Shown here: positions 31,895 through 44,842 of the stretch, piece after piece | Position numbering within the stretch: the stretch's first letter is position 1 | Layout: each line of letters begins with the position of its first letter | Assembly (NCBI RefSeq): GCF_012927355.1 | Contig: NZ_JABBGK010000001.1 | Coordinates: forward strand, 620,001 to 684,000 | DNA: 64,000 bases | Source of the DNA: Rhizobium terricola | GTDB lineage: Bacteria; Pseudomonadota; Alphaproteobacteria; Rhizobiales; Rhizobiaceae | Direction of reading: 5' to 3' | Program-made: the position numbers and the translations under genes | Notes under the pieces: generated by a model | The model's database searches: none | What the model saw: only the letters and a program-made list of their open reading frames with translations | What the model was told of the DNA's origin: nothing

Positions 31895-33061
31895 TCAGAG
31901 CGCTTCGAGGAAAGACACGAGTGCCTGGCGTTCGCGTGCCGTCAACGTGAACGGCGTGATGAGCTCCGACGTCTTGCCGGCATGGGCCATCAGCGGATCT
32001 GCCGCTTCCTCCTCCGAGCGCGGCTGCGTCTTGCCGGCCCCGACCTCGTAGAAGCGGACAACGAGAGGCAGTTCGCGGATGAGCCCGTTGTGCATGTAGG
32101 GACGGGTTTCCCGCACATGGCGCAGGCTCGGCGTGCGGAACCGGCCGACGTCTTCCATATCCTGCGAGATGGCATAGCGGCCGGTGTCTGCCAGCGGGCG
32201 GCCGAGCAGCGAGAGGCCGAGATTGTGGTACTTGTCGTCCGTCAGCAGGGGGCCGCTGTGACAGTTCATGCAGCCGGCCTTGGTGCGGAAGAGGTGAAGG
32301 CCCCAGACCTGTTCGTCGCTCAAGGCTGCGCTGTTGCCGGCGAGGAAGCGGTCGAAGACTGTGCGTTCCTCGAGCGTCGACTGGAAGGCGGCGAGCGCCT
32401 CGGTGACCCGCTCGAGACTGATCGCTTCGTCGCCGAACGCGTCGCGGAAGCGATTGCGGTAGACTGTGTCGCCGGCCATGCGGCCGACCACCTGGTCGAG
32501 GTCCTCGACGGCCATCTCCTTGGGATCGGTCATCGGCATCACGGCCTGTTGCGCGAGCGTTTCCGCGCGGCCGTCCCAGAAGAGTTCGGGCCGCCAGGCC
32601 GCGTTGAACAGCGCGGGTGTGTTGCGCTTGCCCTTCTGGCGCCCATGGCCGAACGCGGTGCGCAGGCCGTCACCCCAGCCGAGTTCGCGGTTGTGGCAAC
32701 TCTGGCAGGCGATCTGGCCCGAGGCGGAGAGAGCCGGATCCTCGAACAGCTGCCGGCCCAGTTCCACCTTCAGCAATTGCGTGCCTTCGGGTTTTGCCGG
32801 CAGCGGCAGGGCTTCCATCTCCTTCACCACCGCGTTTGCATGGACCACCGGTTTCGGCCAGTCGGAACGGTCGCCCGCATAGCGCTCCTTGAGTGCGGCG
32901 AGCGCCGAAGCATCCGGATCGGCCGGAAAGACGGATACGACGGCCGCCTTGTACTGCCGGTCGACGAAGGCCTCGGCCTGCCAGATGAGGAGCGCGCCGA
33001 GGAGGGCGAAGCCCGCGATTTTTGCCGGGCGGGTTTTGAGGACGTCGGGGAGGCGGGGCAT
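31895..33061 (-). CDS. Di-haem cytochrome c peroxidase (MauG/CcpA-like)
   Basis: A 388-residue exported protein with an N-terminal membrane anchor (AGFALLGALLIWQAEAF) and two c-type haem sites, CQSCH and CMNCH, the second near ASLSDEQ-like segments. It belongs to the bacterial cytochrome c peroxidase/MauG family that reduces peroxide or oxidises a partner in the periplasm. ATG 33061 overlaps the stop of the TonB receptor gene (ATGA), so they are co-expressed. Confidence 0.9.
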   Translation of the reverse strand: MPRLPDVLKTRPAKIAGFALLGALLIWQAEAFVDRQYKAAVVSVFPADPDASALAALKERYAGDRSDWPKPVVHANAVVKEMEALPLPAKPEGTQLLKVELGRQLFEDPALSASGQIACQSCHNRELGWGDGLRTAFGHGRQKGKRNTPALFNAAWRPELFWDGRAETLAQQAVMPMTDPKEMAVEDLDQVVGRMAGDTVYRNRFRDAFGDEAISLERVTEALAAFQSTLEERTVFDRFLAGNSAALSDEQVWGLHLFRTKAGCMNCHSGPLLTDDKYHNLGLSLLGRPLADTGRYAISQDMEDVGRFRTPSLRHVRETRPYMHNGLIRELPLVVRFYEVGAGKTQPRSEEEAADPLMAHAGKTSELITPFTLTARERQALVSFLEAL

Positions 33062-35757
33062 CAGAAGGTCGCCTTTGCGCCGAGCCAGACGGTGCGGCCG
33101 ACGATCCACGGATTGTCGTAGCTGGCACGGCGGTCGCCGGTTTCATTGAAGAGGTTATAGACGCTCAATTCGACGTCGAATGAGGTGTTTTCCGTCTTCG
33201 CGAGCTGGTAGCTGGCCTTGAGGTCGACGGTCACCGTCGTGCCGTAGCGGAACTCCTCGTATATGTCGTGGGTCTTGCCGATCGCTTCGGAACCGGCCGG
33301 TACCGAGCATGTGGCGGTGGCCGATGCGCTGGCGGTGCATTCCGTGTCGGTGGAGCGCAACCCGTCGAAGGGGAAGTTGATGTTTGCCGTGACGGCTGTC
33401 GTCAGACGTTCGTCGAACCATTTGGCGCTGACATCGATCCTGCTGCGCAGGGGGATGTCGAGGTTTCCAAGCACGCGGTCGAATTCTGCCGGGGAGTAGG
33501 ATGTGTCGTTGTACCAGACCCAGTTCACGTCATCGCTGTAGTATGGGCTGACTGTAGTGGTCTTCTGCTTCGACCAGGTGAGGCTGCCCAACAGGGCAAC
33601 GCTGTCGAGGTTGTCGTGGCCAATCTCCCAGCCCTTTTCATACTCTGCGGTCAGGGAGCGATACTCGCTTTCGCCGCCGTTGGTGAGCGTCACGTTCGTC
33701 GATGTCCCACCGTCCCCGGCAATAAACTCGTCGCGCCCATATCTCTGCAGATACCGCAGTCGGAACTCACCCTCGATCCATGGGTCCTGGGCTTTCAGAG
33801 AGCCGGTGAATTCGTCCTTGTAGGGTGTATCCACGTCCGCGCCGCTGAAGGCGTAGTAGCGCTGAGTTCCCAAGGCGGTCCAGTCGCCAACCACGCCGGT
33901 CGTGGCGTTGTGCGTGCGGGAATAGGCGCGCGCCAAAGGCTGGCCGTCCCGCAGCGCATAGGAAAGGCTGTCGGCGGAGTAGTAACGGTTGTAGCCGGCC
34001 GAGACCGACAGCCAGTCCAGCGGTGAAATGGTTGCGACGGTGCGCGGCGCAATGTTCAGATTGTCGAAGAAATCTTCGTAATCCATCCGCAGACCGGCGC
34101 GGATGTTGAGCCAATCCCAGGTCTGATCGACTTCACTATAGGCGCCGAGATGCGCGACTTCAGCCTGATTGTCGTAGGTTGGTGTCACCGTCTTGGTTCG
34201 GGCGTATTGCTGGGCCGAGCAAGACTCGTCACCGTCAGCGCAGACATAGGGGATCGCCGTCGTGTTGTAGCGGGTGACCGAGTTCAGCGTGTATTCCTCG
34301 GCGCGACGATAGGCATCGGTCTCCCGGTACTCGACACCTGCGCCGAAGGTGCCGGCGAGAAGGTCACCGGTCATGTCACTCTTGAAGCCGCGCTCCTCCT
34401 GTCCAGTCTCCTTGTATCCGTAACCACCGGACCGGCAATACTCTGCCGTCCCCCATGAGGTCAGCGTCGGAACCTGGCACCAGGAAAGAACGTCCGGGTC
34501 GGTGCTGTAGAACCAGCTGGCAGGATTGGTCACCGATATCGAAGACCTCGCGACGATCGCCGTGTAATAGGTTTCATTTTCGCCGCCGTCGTTGATGGTG
34601 TCCGACTGGCTGTAGAAAAGGCTGCTATCCAGCTTCACGTTCTTGAGGTTGATGCTGTCGACAGCAATCCCCGCGACATCGGTTTCCCAACGCAGGCGGG
34701 TGGAAAGACCCTGGGTTTTCTGGTCGATCACCAGGTCATCGTAATAATATGCGTCCCACTTCTGGCTGTAGTTGTTGTAGTTTCCATCCAGGGTGAACGT
34801 GCCGTAGTCCGTTTCAAGCTTGCTGGCGAGACGGTAAAACTCGTTGTACGAGACGTCATCCGCCTTTTCGAAATAGTATCTTTCATCCTTCGTCTTGCTG
34901 CTCTTTGCGTCTGTGCGGCTGTACTGACCGACAAGGCTCCAGCTGTCGTTCACGGGCAGGTTGTATTGGAACGCGGACTTGTATTTGAGGTATCCGGGCT
35001 TTGGCAGATCCTGTGGGTTCGTGCCGTCGATCGTCCCGAGTTCGTAGGTCGTCAGTTCGTCGGCCGTCAGGCCGAAAGTGACCGATCCGCTGGCCTTCTC
35101 GGTGGACGGTGTCGTCAGCTTGTAGTCGACCACGCCGCCGAGGAACTCGCCGTATCGCGCGGAAGCATTGCTGTCGACGACGGTGGCTTCCTCGATGAAA
35201 TCGGCCGGCACGAAGACCGTCTGGGGATGAAGGCCGTAGATCTTGTTGATGTTGGGCGTCTGCTCGTAGCCTTCGAGATCGGAGCCGTATCCGCTGTTGC
35301 CAAAGGGCTCCTCCGTTCCGGTCACGGTGTTGATGCCGATCCCGTCCAGCATGAAGTTGTTTTCGTAGACCTTGCCGCCCGAGATCGAAAGCAGCTGAGG
35401 CTTGGTGTTGACGAGATCCTGGCTGTCGGAACCGGCATCGTTGTCGCCGGCGTTCTGGTACTGGACGTTGGCGTTGTTCCTCAGGGCCGAGTTGGCATCG
35501 GAGCCGACGGAGAGCGCCCTTACCGCGTCGCCTTTCAAAACCGTCGTGCCCGTGTCCGCCTCCGCTTCCCCACCGAGGGTGGCCCAAAGCTTGAGAACCT
35601 TGAGCGTGATGGCCTCCAGCACGGTCGAGCCCTGGTCCGTGGTCGTTGCCTGCTGGGCGAATACCGGCAGGGCGAGGAGCGAGGAAAGGGCGGATGCGGC
35701 GAGAAGGCGCGCGATGCGGTTCGGCACCCGTCGGCGGTTGGCAAGCTGTGCTGTCAT
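33061..35757 (-). CDS. TonB-dependent receptor, outer membrane
   Basis: An 898-residue outer-membrane receptor. It has a signal peptide (about 1-35, AASALSSLLALPVFAQQ), a plug domain (about 60-240, with DGIGINTVTG) and a 22-strand barrel ending in an aromatic residue (GAKATF). A canonical TonB box is not clear. The downstream di-haem peroxidase, coupled by ATGA, suggests import of a redox-active or metal compound, though the ligand is unknown. The receptor is more Asn/Ser/Tyr-rich than its neighbours, as usual for barrels. Confidence 0.88.
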   Translation of the reverse strand: MTAQLANRRRVPNRIARLLAASALSSLLALPVFAQQATTTDQGSTVLEAITLKVLKLWATLGGEAEADTGTTVLKGDAVRALSVGSDANSALRNNANVQYQNAGDNDAGSDSQDLVNTKPQLLSISGGKVYENNFMLDGIGINTVTGTEEPFGNSGYGSDLEGYEQTPNINKIYGLHPQTVFVPADFIEEATVVDSNASARYGEFLGGVVDYKLTTPSTEKASGSVTFGLTADELTTYELGTIDGTNPQDLPKPGYLKYKSAFQYNLPVNDSWSLVGQYSRTDAKSSKTKDERYYFEKADDVSYNEFYRLASKLETDYGTFTLDGNYNNYSQKWDAYYYDDLVIDQKTQGLSTRLRWETDVAGIAVDSINLKNVKLDSSLFYSQSDTINDGGENETYYTAIVARSSISVTNPASWFYSTDPDVLSWCQVPTLTSWGTAEYCRSGGYGYKETGQEERGFKSDMTGDLLAGTFGAGVEYRETDAYRRAEEYTLNSVTRYNTTAIPYVCADGDESCSAQQYARTKTVTPTYDNQAEVAHLGAYSEVDQTWDWLNIRAGLRMDYEDFFDNLNIAPRTVATISPLDWLSVSAGYNRYYSADSLSYALRDGQPLARAYSRTHNATTGVVGDWTALGTQRYYAFSGADVDTPYKDEFTGSLKAQDPWIEGEFRLRYLQRYGRDEFIAGDGGTSTNVTLTNGGESEYRSLTAEYEKGWEIGHDNLDSVALLGSLTWSKQKTTTVSPYYSDDVNWVWYNDTSYSPAEFDRVLGNLDIPLRSRIDVSAKWFDERLTTAVTANINFPFDGLRSTDTECTASASATATCSVPAGSEAIGKTHDIYEEFRYGTTVTVDLKASYQLAKTENTSFDVELSVYNLFNETGDRRASYDNPWIVGRTVWLGAKATF

Positions 35758-36040
35758 GATGGTATGGCCCCCAGGAAATCATGCGGCCGGACCCTGATCC
35801 GATGTCGGCCGCGGGGAGCGACTTACCGAAAGGTGACTAAAAGAGTCAACATAAAATGTGTCACAAATCCGGTAACCACCAGATTTCGGGAGGGAATCGA
35901 GGCGTTTGGCAACCTTATGTTTTTATGTTGTTATTTTCGCATATCGAAATGTATTGGCACGCGGTGCGGCGGCCGGTCCCCGAGCCTCGGGTGGTCTGAC
36001 CGGCCGGCATGGCTCTGCGAGAGCCTCGCAATGATGCCTG

Positions 36041-37294
36041 TCAGAGGGCGCCGCCCGCAGCCGGAATGACCCGGGTCAGGCTACCCGTTGCCGGGTAGAG
36101 CGGGATCAGGCAGGCCTGCAGGGCATGATAGATGTCGCCCTTGCCGGGGAAGAGCGTGTTGGCGGGGCGCAGGTCCTCGGTCAGTTCCTCGTGCCAGCCG
36201 CCATGGGTGTGGTCGAGGCTGTGATTGGCGATGAAGCTCCAGATCCGGCGATAGCTTTCCTCGTGGAAGTCGCTCTCCAGGTGCTGGTTGAGGAAGTGGG
36301 CGGCGGCTGCCCCTTCGCAGAGCGGCCACCACAGCTTCATCTTCTTGTCGGGCACGTTTTCCCAGTCGAGCGTGTAGAAGAAGCCGCCCTTTTCCCTGTC
36401 CCAGCCGAGCGACATCGACTGGAAGAACAGACCGCGGGCGGCCTCGGGCATCCAGTCGTGCGTCCGGCCGCCCAGTGCCCAGAGCTGGAGGATTAGACGG
36501 GCCCATTCCAGCCAATGGCCGGGGGTGGTGCCGGCCGGGCGGAACATTTCGTTGGGGTGGTAATAGATCCGGTCGAGCGTCCAGCCCTCGTCGAAATGTT
36601 CGGGCACCCGGTATCCCTGTTCGCCGGCGCGGCGGCGGATCAGGAGATCGGCAATGCTCGTCGCCTTGTCGAGATAGTGGCGTTCGCCGGTCGCCTCGAA
36701 GGCGGCCATCAGCGCCTCGGTCAGGTGCATGTTGGAGTTCTGTCCGCGATAGCCCGGAACCGGCTGCCAGTCGGCGGAAAACTCTTCGGCGATGGCGCCG
36801 TGGCGCTCCTCCCAGAAGCGCGTCTCCAGCACTTCCGTGATGTCGGCCAGCATGCGGTCGGCGAGCGGATGGCCCACGGTCTTTGCGGAAGAGGCCGCCA
36901 GCAGGACGAAGGCGTGCCCGTAACCCTGCTTGCTGTCGTCGGCCGCAACGGTGTCATCAACCTGCCAGAAATAGCCGCCATTTGCCTGGTCGCGGTGCCG
37001 GTTCCAGAGAAACTGCATGCCGTGGTCGACGAGGTCTGCGGCACCCGGCCGGCCGAGCAGATCAGCGATCGCGAAACAATGCACCATCCGGGCGCTGGCG
37101 TGGATGCCGCGGACCGGGTTGTTGGTGGTAAGCGGTTTTCCGTCGCGGGTGAGGTCGTAGAAGCCGCCCTTCGGATTGATGCTGCGGTACTGGAAGAAGT
37201 CGAACAGGCCGTTCGCCTGGTCCAGCAGCCATTTGCGGTGATAGGGGCGGGTAGCCCATTGTTCTGCCAGGGCCGCTGACGTGGCGTCCGTCAT
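36041..37294 (-). CDS. AGE-family epimerase/isomerase
   Basis: A 417-residue (alpha/alpha)6-barrel enzyme of the N-acylglucosamine 2-epimerase family, which also includes mannose isomerase and YihS. Typical pieces are SARMVHCFAIADLLGRPG, NSNMHLTEALMAAFEATGER and HTHGGWHEELTEDLRP. It probably interconverts aldoses and ketoses such as mannose and fructose, but the exact sugar is not clear. It is divergent from metH with no transporter next to it. Confidence 0.88.
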   Translation of the reverse strand: MTDATSAALAEQWATRPYHRKWLLDQANGLFDFFQYRSINPKGGFYDLTRDGKPLTTNNPVRGIHASARMVHCFAIADLLGRPGAADLVDHGMQFLWNRHRDQANGGYFWQVDDTVAADDSKQGYGHAFVLLAASSAKTVGHPLADRMLADITEVLETRFWEERHGAIAEEFSADWQPVPGYRGQNSNMHLTEALMAAFEATGERHYLDKATSIADLLIRRRAGEQGYRVPEHFDEGWTLDRIYYHPNEMFRPAGTTPGHWLEWARLILQLWALGGRTHDWMPEAARGLFFQSMSLGWDREKGGFFYTLDWENVPDKKMKLWWPLCEGAAAAHFLNQHLESDFHEESYRRIWSFIANHSLDHTHGGWHEELTEDLRPANTLFPGKGDIYHALQACLIPLYPATGSLTRVIPAAGGAL

Positions 37295-37433
37295 GATCTT
37301 CCTCCCGTTTGTTATCTAATCGTTTGAAAAAAACATAGCGGGAAAGCTGCGGCTTGTCACCGCGGCATGCCGCTTCCTCCACCGCTGCACGCTGTTCGCA
37401 AGGGGTCGTTTTGATCGACATAAAGGCATGTTG

Positions 37434-37453
37434 ACATAAAGATGTCTTTATGT
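37434..37453. promoter_or_regulatory. Palindrome upstream of metH
   Basis: ACATAAAGAtgTCTTTATGT, a perfect 9-bp inverted repeat with a 2-bp centre, lies 41 to 60 bp before the metH ATG. A further GACATAAA occurs 16 bp upstream at 37417. It resembles an ArsR-type operator such as that of SahR, which controls methionine-cycle genes in Proteobacteria; the identity is inference. Confidence 0.6.
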
Positions 37454-37493
37454 GAATTCGGGTTTGTTGTGATTTGTCAGGAAAGGATCCGCC

Positions 37494-41249
<3,756 letters not shown>

Positions 41250-41267
41250 CGGGTTGACTGACGCAAT

Positions 41268-41438
41268 GGCCCCTCATCCCCCTGCCGGGACCTTCTCCCC
41301 GTAAACGGGGAGAAGGGGGCAAGCCGCCGACCTCCGCGTCCTTCTCCCCGCTTGGCTAAGCGGGGACTGATGGCGCTGGCGGGTTCTGCCTTCTCCCCGC
41401 TTGCGGGGAGAAGGTGCCCGAAGGGCGGATGAGGGGCC
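41268..41438. repeat. RIME-like palindromic intergenic repeat
   Basis: A 171-bp nested palindrome: outer arms GGCCCCTCATCC (41268-41279) and its exact complement (41427-41438), inner hairpins with CCTTCTCCCCG and CGGGGAGAAGG in several copies. This is the look of the Rhizobium-specific intergenic mosaic elements (RIME). It sits between metH and the convergent PP2C-like gene. Confidence 0.75.
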
Positions 41439-41526
41439 AAACAAGGTGCTCATCCTCTGCATGAGTGTGTTCGCAATCCGATTCCGAATTCGCCGATAAG
41501 TTATTGAGGCGGATTCCTAATTACCT

Positions 41527-42399
41527 TCAAGTTTCCAGCCGGAGCAGGATCGCCGTCGTGTCGTCGCTCTGCTTGTAGCGCGGGTATTTCAGGCCGTCCG
41601 GGTCAATCTCCCGCTCCATGTGGCGGAGTTCGGCGACCAGGGATTTCAGCCCCGATGTCGCGGCACGCTGGATCAGCGTGGCCGGGTCGTAGAGCTTGTA
41701 GAGGGCGACGAGGTCGGCGAGGCCGTCGGAGCAGAGGAGGGCGGTCGCTCCGCCGCCGTGGAGAGGCACGTCGATCATGGCGAGGTGATCGGCGGCTTCC
41801 GGGACGATGCCGAAGGTCCAGGTCGTGCCGTCAGGTGTGTTCTGGCGGGCGCGACCTTCGCGAAGATTTGCAAGGGTCGTCGGATCGCTAGTCGCGATGT
41901 TTGCGGCACCGATCCCGCCGACGCGGGCGATGTGTTGTGCTGCCTGATGTTGCTCCCATTCGTAGGCGCCGGGGATCGGGATGACGAAGTCGGAGCGTCC
42001 GTCGTCGTGCAGCAGATAAAGGCAGCTGTCGCCGAGACCGAACCAGCGGAAACCGGTGTCGGTCGTCTGAAGGGCAGTCAGGCTGCAGAGCGGCCAGGCG
42101 TAGCGGGGTTGGTCGCCGGCCGCGGCCATGAAGGCGTCGCGGGCCTCCTCGGAAACCTTTCTGAGCACGGCCTTCGGGTCGGCGCTGCGGTTCAGCCTTT
42201 CGGCAAAGTGGATGGCCGCGAATTCCGCGATCCAGGCCGCGTCGGAGCCGTAGCCCTCCATGAACTGCCGGTCGCCGAGGCCGGTCGCGCCGTCGATGAC
42301 GAAGGCGGCCGAACCGTTGTGGCCCAGTCGGTCCTCGTTGGCACGCCCTGGCTTGCCGGGATCGGAGATGCTGTCGATGACGGAGATGCGCGGGGCCAT
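41527..42399 (-). CDS. PP2C-like serine/threonine phosphatase
   Basis: A 290-residue protein of the PP2C (PPM) fold. Early residues GRANEDRLGHNGSAAFVIDG supply Asp for the metal centre, followed by FMEGYGSDA; TALLCSDGLADLVAL is the second metal-binding motif. It likely dephosphorylates Ser/Thr in proteins; no kinase is adjacent. Single gene, convergent with metH. Confidence 0.8.
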   Translation of the reverse strand: MAPRISVIDSISDPGKPGRANEDRLGHNGSAAFVIDGATGLGDRQFMEGYGSDAAWIAEFAAIHFAERLNRSADPKAVLRKVSEEARDAFMAAAGDQPRYAWPLCSLTALQTTDTGFRWFGLGDSCLYLLHDDGRSDFVIPIPGAYEWEQHQAAQHIARVGGIGAANIATSDPTTLANLREGRARQNTPDGTTWTFGIVPEAADHLAMIDVPLHGGGATALLCSDGLADLVALYKLYDPATLIQRAATSGLKSLVAELRHMEREIDPDGLKYPRYKQSDDTTAILLRLET

Positions 42400-42450
42400 G
42401 GCTTTCGGGTCCTGGAATTTTTCGTTGTTCAGGCGGAGGTATCTATGACG

Positions 42451-43611
42451 TCAGGCCGCCTTGAAGCGCGCCATCAGTTCGGCGCGGCCGGGATCGGTCA
42501 GGGTCACCGCGGCGCCGAATTCCAGCGGGCTGAGTGCCACTTCGTCCGGATAGATGATTCGGTTTGCGATGATTTCGTGCGGCAGTTGCGTCATGACGCG
42601 GCCGTCTGTCGTTGCGGCACCGGTCGCCAGGTGTTCGCGGAGTGCGATCTCCGGTCGCATGAGGAAGTCGAGCAGCGCATAGGCTGCCGGCTTGTTGGGC
42701 GCGCTGGCGGGGATCGCATAATAGTCGGTCCAGATCTCGCCGCCGTCGGAGCCGAGGGTGAACTCGATGTCGGGAATGTCGCGGTTCAGTTGCAGGCCGT
42801 CCACCGTCCAGCTCATGGTGAGCCACGCGTCGCCGGCGCGCATGGCCGGCTGGTAATCGCTGTCGATGGCGAAAAGATGCGGCTTGACCTCGAGGAGGAG
42901 CACTTCGGCCCGGGCGAGCTCGGCCGGGTCGACCGAGTTGAAGGAATGGCCGAGCGATACCAGGGCGTTGCCGATCGTCGTCAGCTGATAGTCGTGGACG
43001 ATGGTCCGGCCGCTGGCATCGGTCATGGCGAGGTCGAAGAACTCCCGCCAGCTGGTCGGCATGACGTCCAGCTCGTCGGTATGGGTCGCCATGCCGGTGG
43101 TGCCCCAGTTCTTCGGTACGGCAAAAGTCTTGCCATCGATCTCGGCGGCGGAGATGAAGCGCGGGTTCTGGGTCTTTCGATCATAGTTCGGCAGCCGGGA
43201 AAGATCGATCGGCTCGATCAGGCCGCGGGCCGCATAGGTCGAAATGGCGTAGTTCGTCGGGACGATCAGGTCCCATGCGGCGCTGCCCGTCTGCAGACGG
43301 GTCAGGACTTCCTCGTTCGAGCCGGTGACGGTCAGCAGTACCTCGACACCTGTCAGCCGGGTGAATTCCTCGAAGGTGGCCGGGTCGTGGTAATTGGGCC
43401 AGCTGTTGACGGAGACCTGGCCGCCGAGTTCCGAGGCGAAGACCGGCCGGTTCCACGGTCCGCCAGTGCCGCCCATCACGGCGGAAGCAAGACCGAGGCC
43501 GGTCACGCCGAGAAAATGCCGCCGGGTGACCGAGCCCCGTTTCAGCCGCATGAACTCGTCCATGAACCGCCGCGGTGTCATCAGCAGATCGTCTCTGTCG
43601 CGGGTCCCCAT
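42451..43611 (-). CDS. Extracellular solute-binding protein with Tat signal (PotD-like)
   Basis: A 386-residue binding protein. The N-terminus carries a twin-arginine motif TRRHFLGVTGLGLASAV, followed by VSVNSWPNYHDPATFEEFTR, typical of spermidine/putrescine-type (PotD) proteins. It is the last gene of the importer operon and the second binding protein of this operon. ATG at 43611; a later ATG could also be used. Confidence 0.85.
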   Translation of the reverse strand: MGTRDRDDLLMTPRRFMDEFMRLKRGSVTRRHFLGVTGLGLASAVMGGTGGPWNRPVFASELGGQVSVNSWPNYHDPATFEEFTRLTGVEVLLTVTGSNEEVLTRLQTGSAAWDLIVPTNYAISTYAARGLIEPIDLSRLPNYDRKTQNPRFISAAEIDGKTFAVPKNWGTTGMATHTDELDVMPTSWREFFDLAMTDASGRTIVHDYQLTTIGNALVSLGHSFNSVDPAELARAEVLLLEVKPHLFAIDSDYQPAMRAGDAWLTMSWTVDGLQLNRDIPDIEFTLGSDGGEIWTDYYAIPASAPNKPAAYALLDFLMRPEIALREHLATGAATTDGRVMTQLPHEIIANRIIYPDEVALSPLEFGAAVTLTDPGRAELMARFKAA

Positions 43612-43714
43612 TCCGTCATTCCCGACTGTTGTTTCCGGCCGGATGCTCCCACGACTTGGTAAAGAAAATGGATCGTTTCGGAGCAGTTCCTGCCGGGGCA
43701 AAATTCAAAGAAAA

Positions 43715-43737
43715 GGGGGACCGCTAAAGGCGCCCCC
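43715..43737 (-). terminator. Probable terminator after the importer ATPase gene
   Basis: On the minus strand GGGGGCGCC, loop TTTAGC and GGTCCCCC form an imperfect hairpin followed by TTTTCTTTG. It lies between the ATPase gene and the Tat-exported binding protein, so that protein may need its own promoter or readthrough. Confidence 0.5.
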
Positions 43738-43772
43738 CCGATGATCAAGAACCCGGAAATGCTGGGTTTGTC

Positions 43773-44831
43773 TCAGGCCTGAAGGACCAGAAGATCGTCC
43801 GCGTCGATCCGCAAATTGACGGTTTCGCCGACGGCCGGAGGTGTGATGCTCGGGTCGTTGAACATGTCGAAGGAAACGATATTGCCGGCGACGTTCATGC
43901 GCGTCCGGATGACCGAGCCGAGGAAGTGGCTGGAAACGACCGGACCGCTCAGCGTCGTATCGCCCTTCGCGCTCCCGTTCAGCGAGCCTGCTTCCGGACG
44001 CATGGCAAGCTGAACCGTGCTGCCGGCGGCAGCCTCGACCTTGTCCTTCAGGCGCACGACGAGGTCGCCGATCGCCACTGAATTCGCTGCCGGATCGACG
44101 ACCTTGGCCTCGATCAGGTTCAGCGTGCCGACGAAGGAGGCGACGAAGCGCGTCGCCGGCTTGTTGTAGATCTCGAAGGGCGTGCCGATCTGGTCGGCGC
44201 GCCCGGCATTCATGACGACGACCCGGTCGGAGATCGACAGCGCTTCTTCCTGGTCGTGGGTGACGAAGACGGTGGTGATGCCGAGCTGTTGCTGGATCTG
44301 GCGGATTTCCTCGCGCAGCGAGACGCGGATCTTGGCGTCGAGTGCCGAGAGCGGCTCGTCGAGCAGGAGCACCTGCGGCTTCGGCGCCAATGCGCGGGCG
44401 AGCGCCACCCGCTGCTGCTGGCCACCCGACAGCTGGTAGGGATAGCGGTCGCCCAGGTGTTCGAGATGGATCAGTGCCAGCATCTCCTTCACCCGCTTCT
44501 CGATTTCGGCCTTGCCGATACCGGCGATCTTCAGGCCGAAGGCGACATTGTCGAAGACGTTCATGTTGGGGAAGAGCGCATAGGCCTGGAACACCATGCC
44601 GATGTTGCGCTGGTTGGGCTTCAGGCTAGACTGGTCACGGTCATTGATGACGATGGTGCCGCCGCTCGGTGTCTCGAAGCCGGCGACCATGCGCAGGATG
44701 GTGGTCTTGCCGCAGCCGGACGGTCCGAGGAACGAGATGAACTCGCCCTTGTTGATCGCCATGTTGAAGTCGTGGACGACTTTGACCGGCCCGAAGGACT
44801 TCTGGATGTTGGTCAGGGTCAGGAATGTCAT
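43773..44831 (-). CDS. ABC importer ATP-binding protein (PotA-like)
   Basis: A 352-residue ATPase: Walker A GPSGCGKTT, signature LSGGQQQRVALARALA, Walker B VLLLDEPLSALD and a C-terminal TOBE-like domain (about 270-350). It powers the importer whose permeases lie just upstream. PotA-like and FbpC-like proteins share this layout, so polyamine, iron(III) or 2-aminoethylphosphonate remain possible. Confidence 0.92.
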   Translation of the reverse strand: MTFLTLTNIQKSFGPVKVVHDFNMAINKGEFISFLGPSGCGKTTILRMVAGFETPSGGTIVINDRDQSSLKPNQRNIGMVFQAYALFPNMNVFDNVAFGLKIAGIGKAEIEKRVKEMLALIHLEHLGDRYPYQLSGGQQQRVALARALAPKPQVLLLDEPLSALDAKIRVSLREEIRQIQQQLGITTVFVTHDQEEALSISDRVVVMNAGRADQIGTPFEIYNKPATRFVASFVGTLNLIEAKVVDPAANSVAIGDLVVRLKDKVEAAAGSTVQLAMRPEAGSLNGSAKGDTTLSGPVVSSHFLGSVIRTRMNVAGNIVSFDMFNDPSITPPAVGETVNLRIDADDLLVLQA

Positions 44832-44842
44832 TGCTGTCGTCC

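Noticed and set aside
37295..37493. A SAM or cobalamin riboswitch before metH
   Set aside because: The leader shows only a short palindrome and no conserved riboswitch core such as a cobalamin box.
41620..43662. A 680-residue plus-strand frame across the PP2C-like and binding protein genes
   Set aside because: It spans two unrelated genes with clear motifs on the opposite strand and is a codon-bias artefact.
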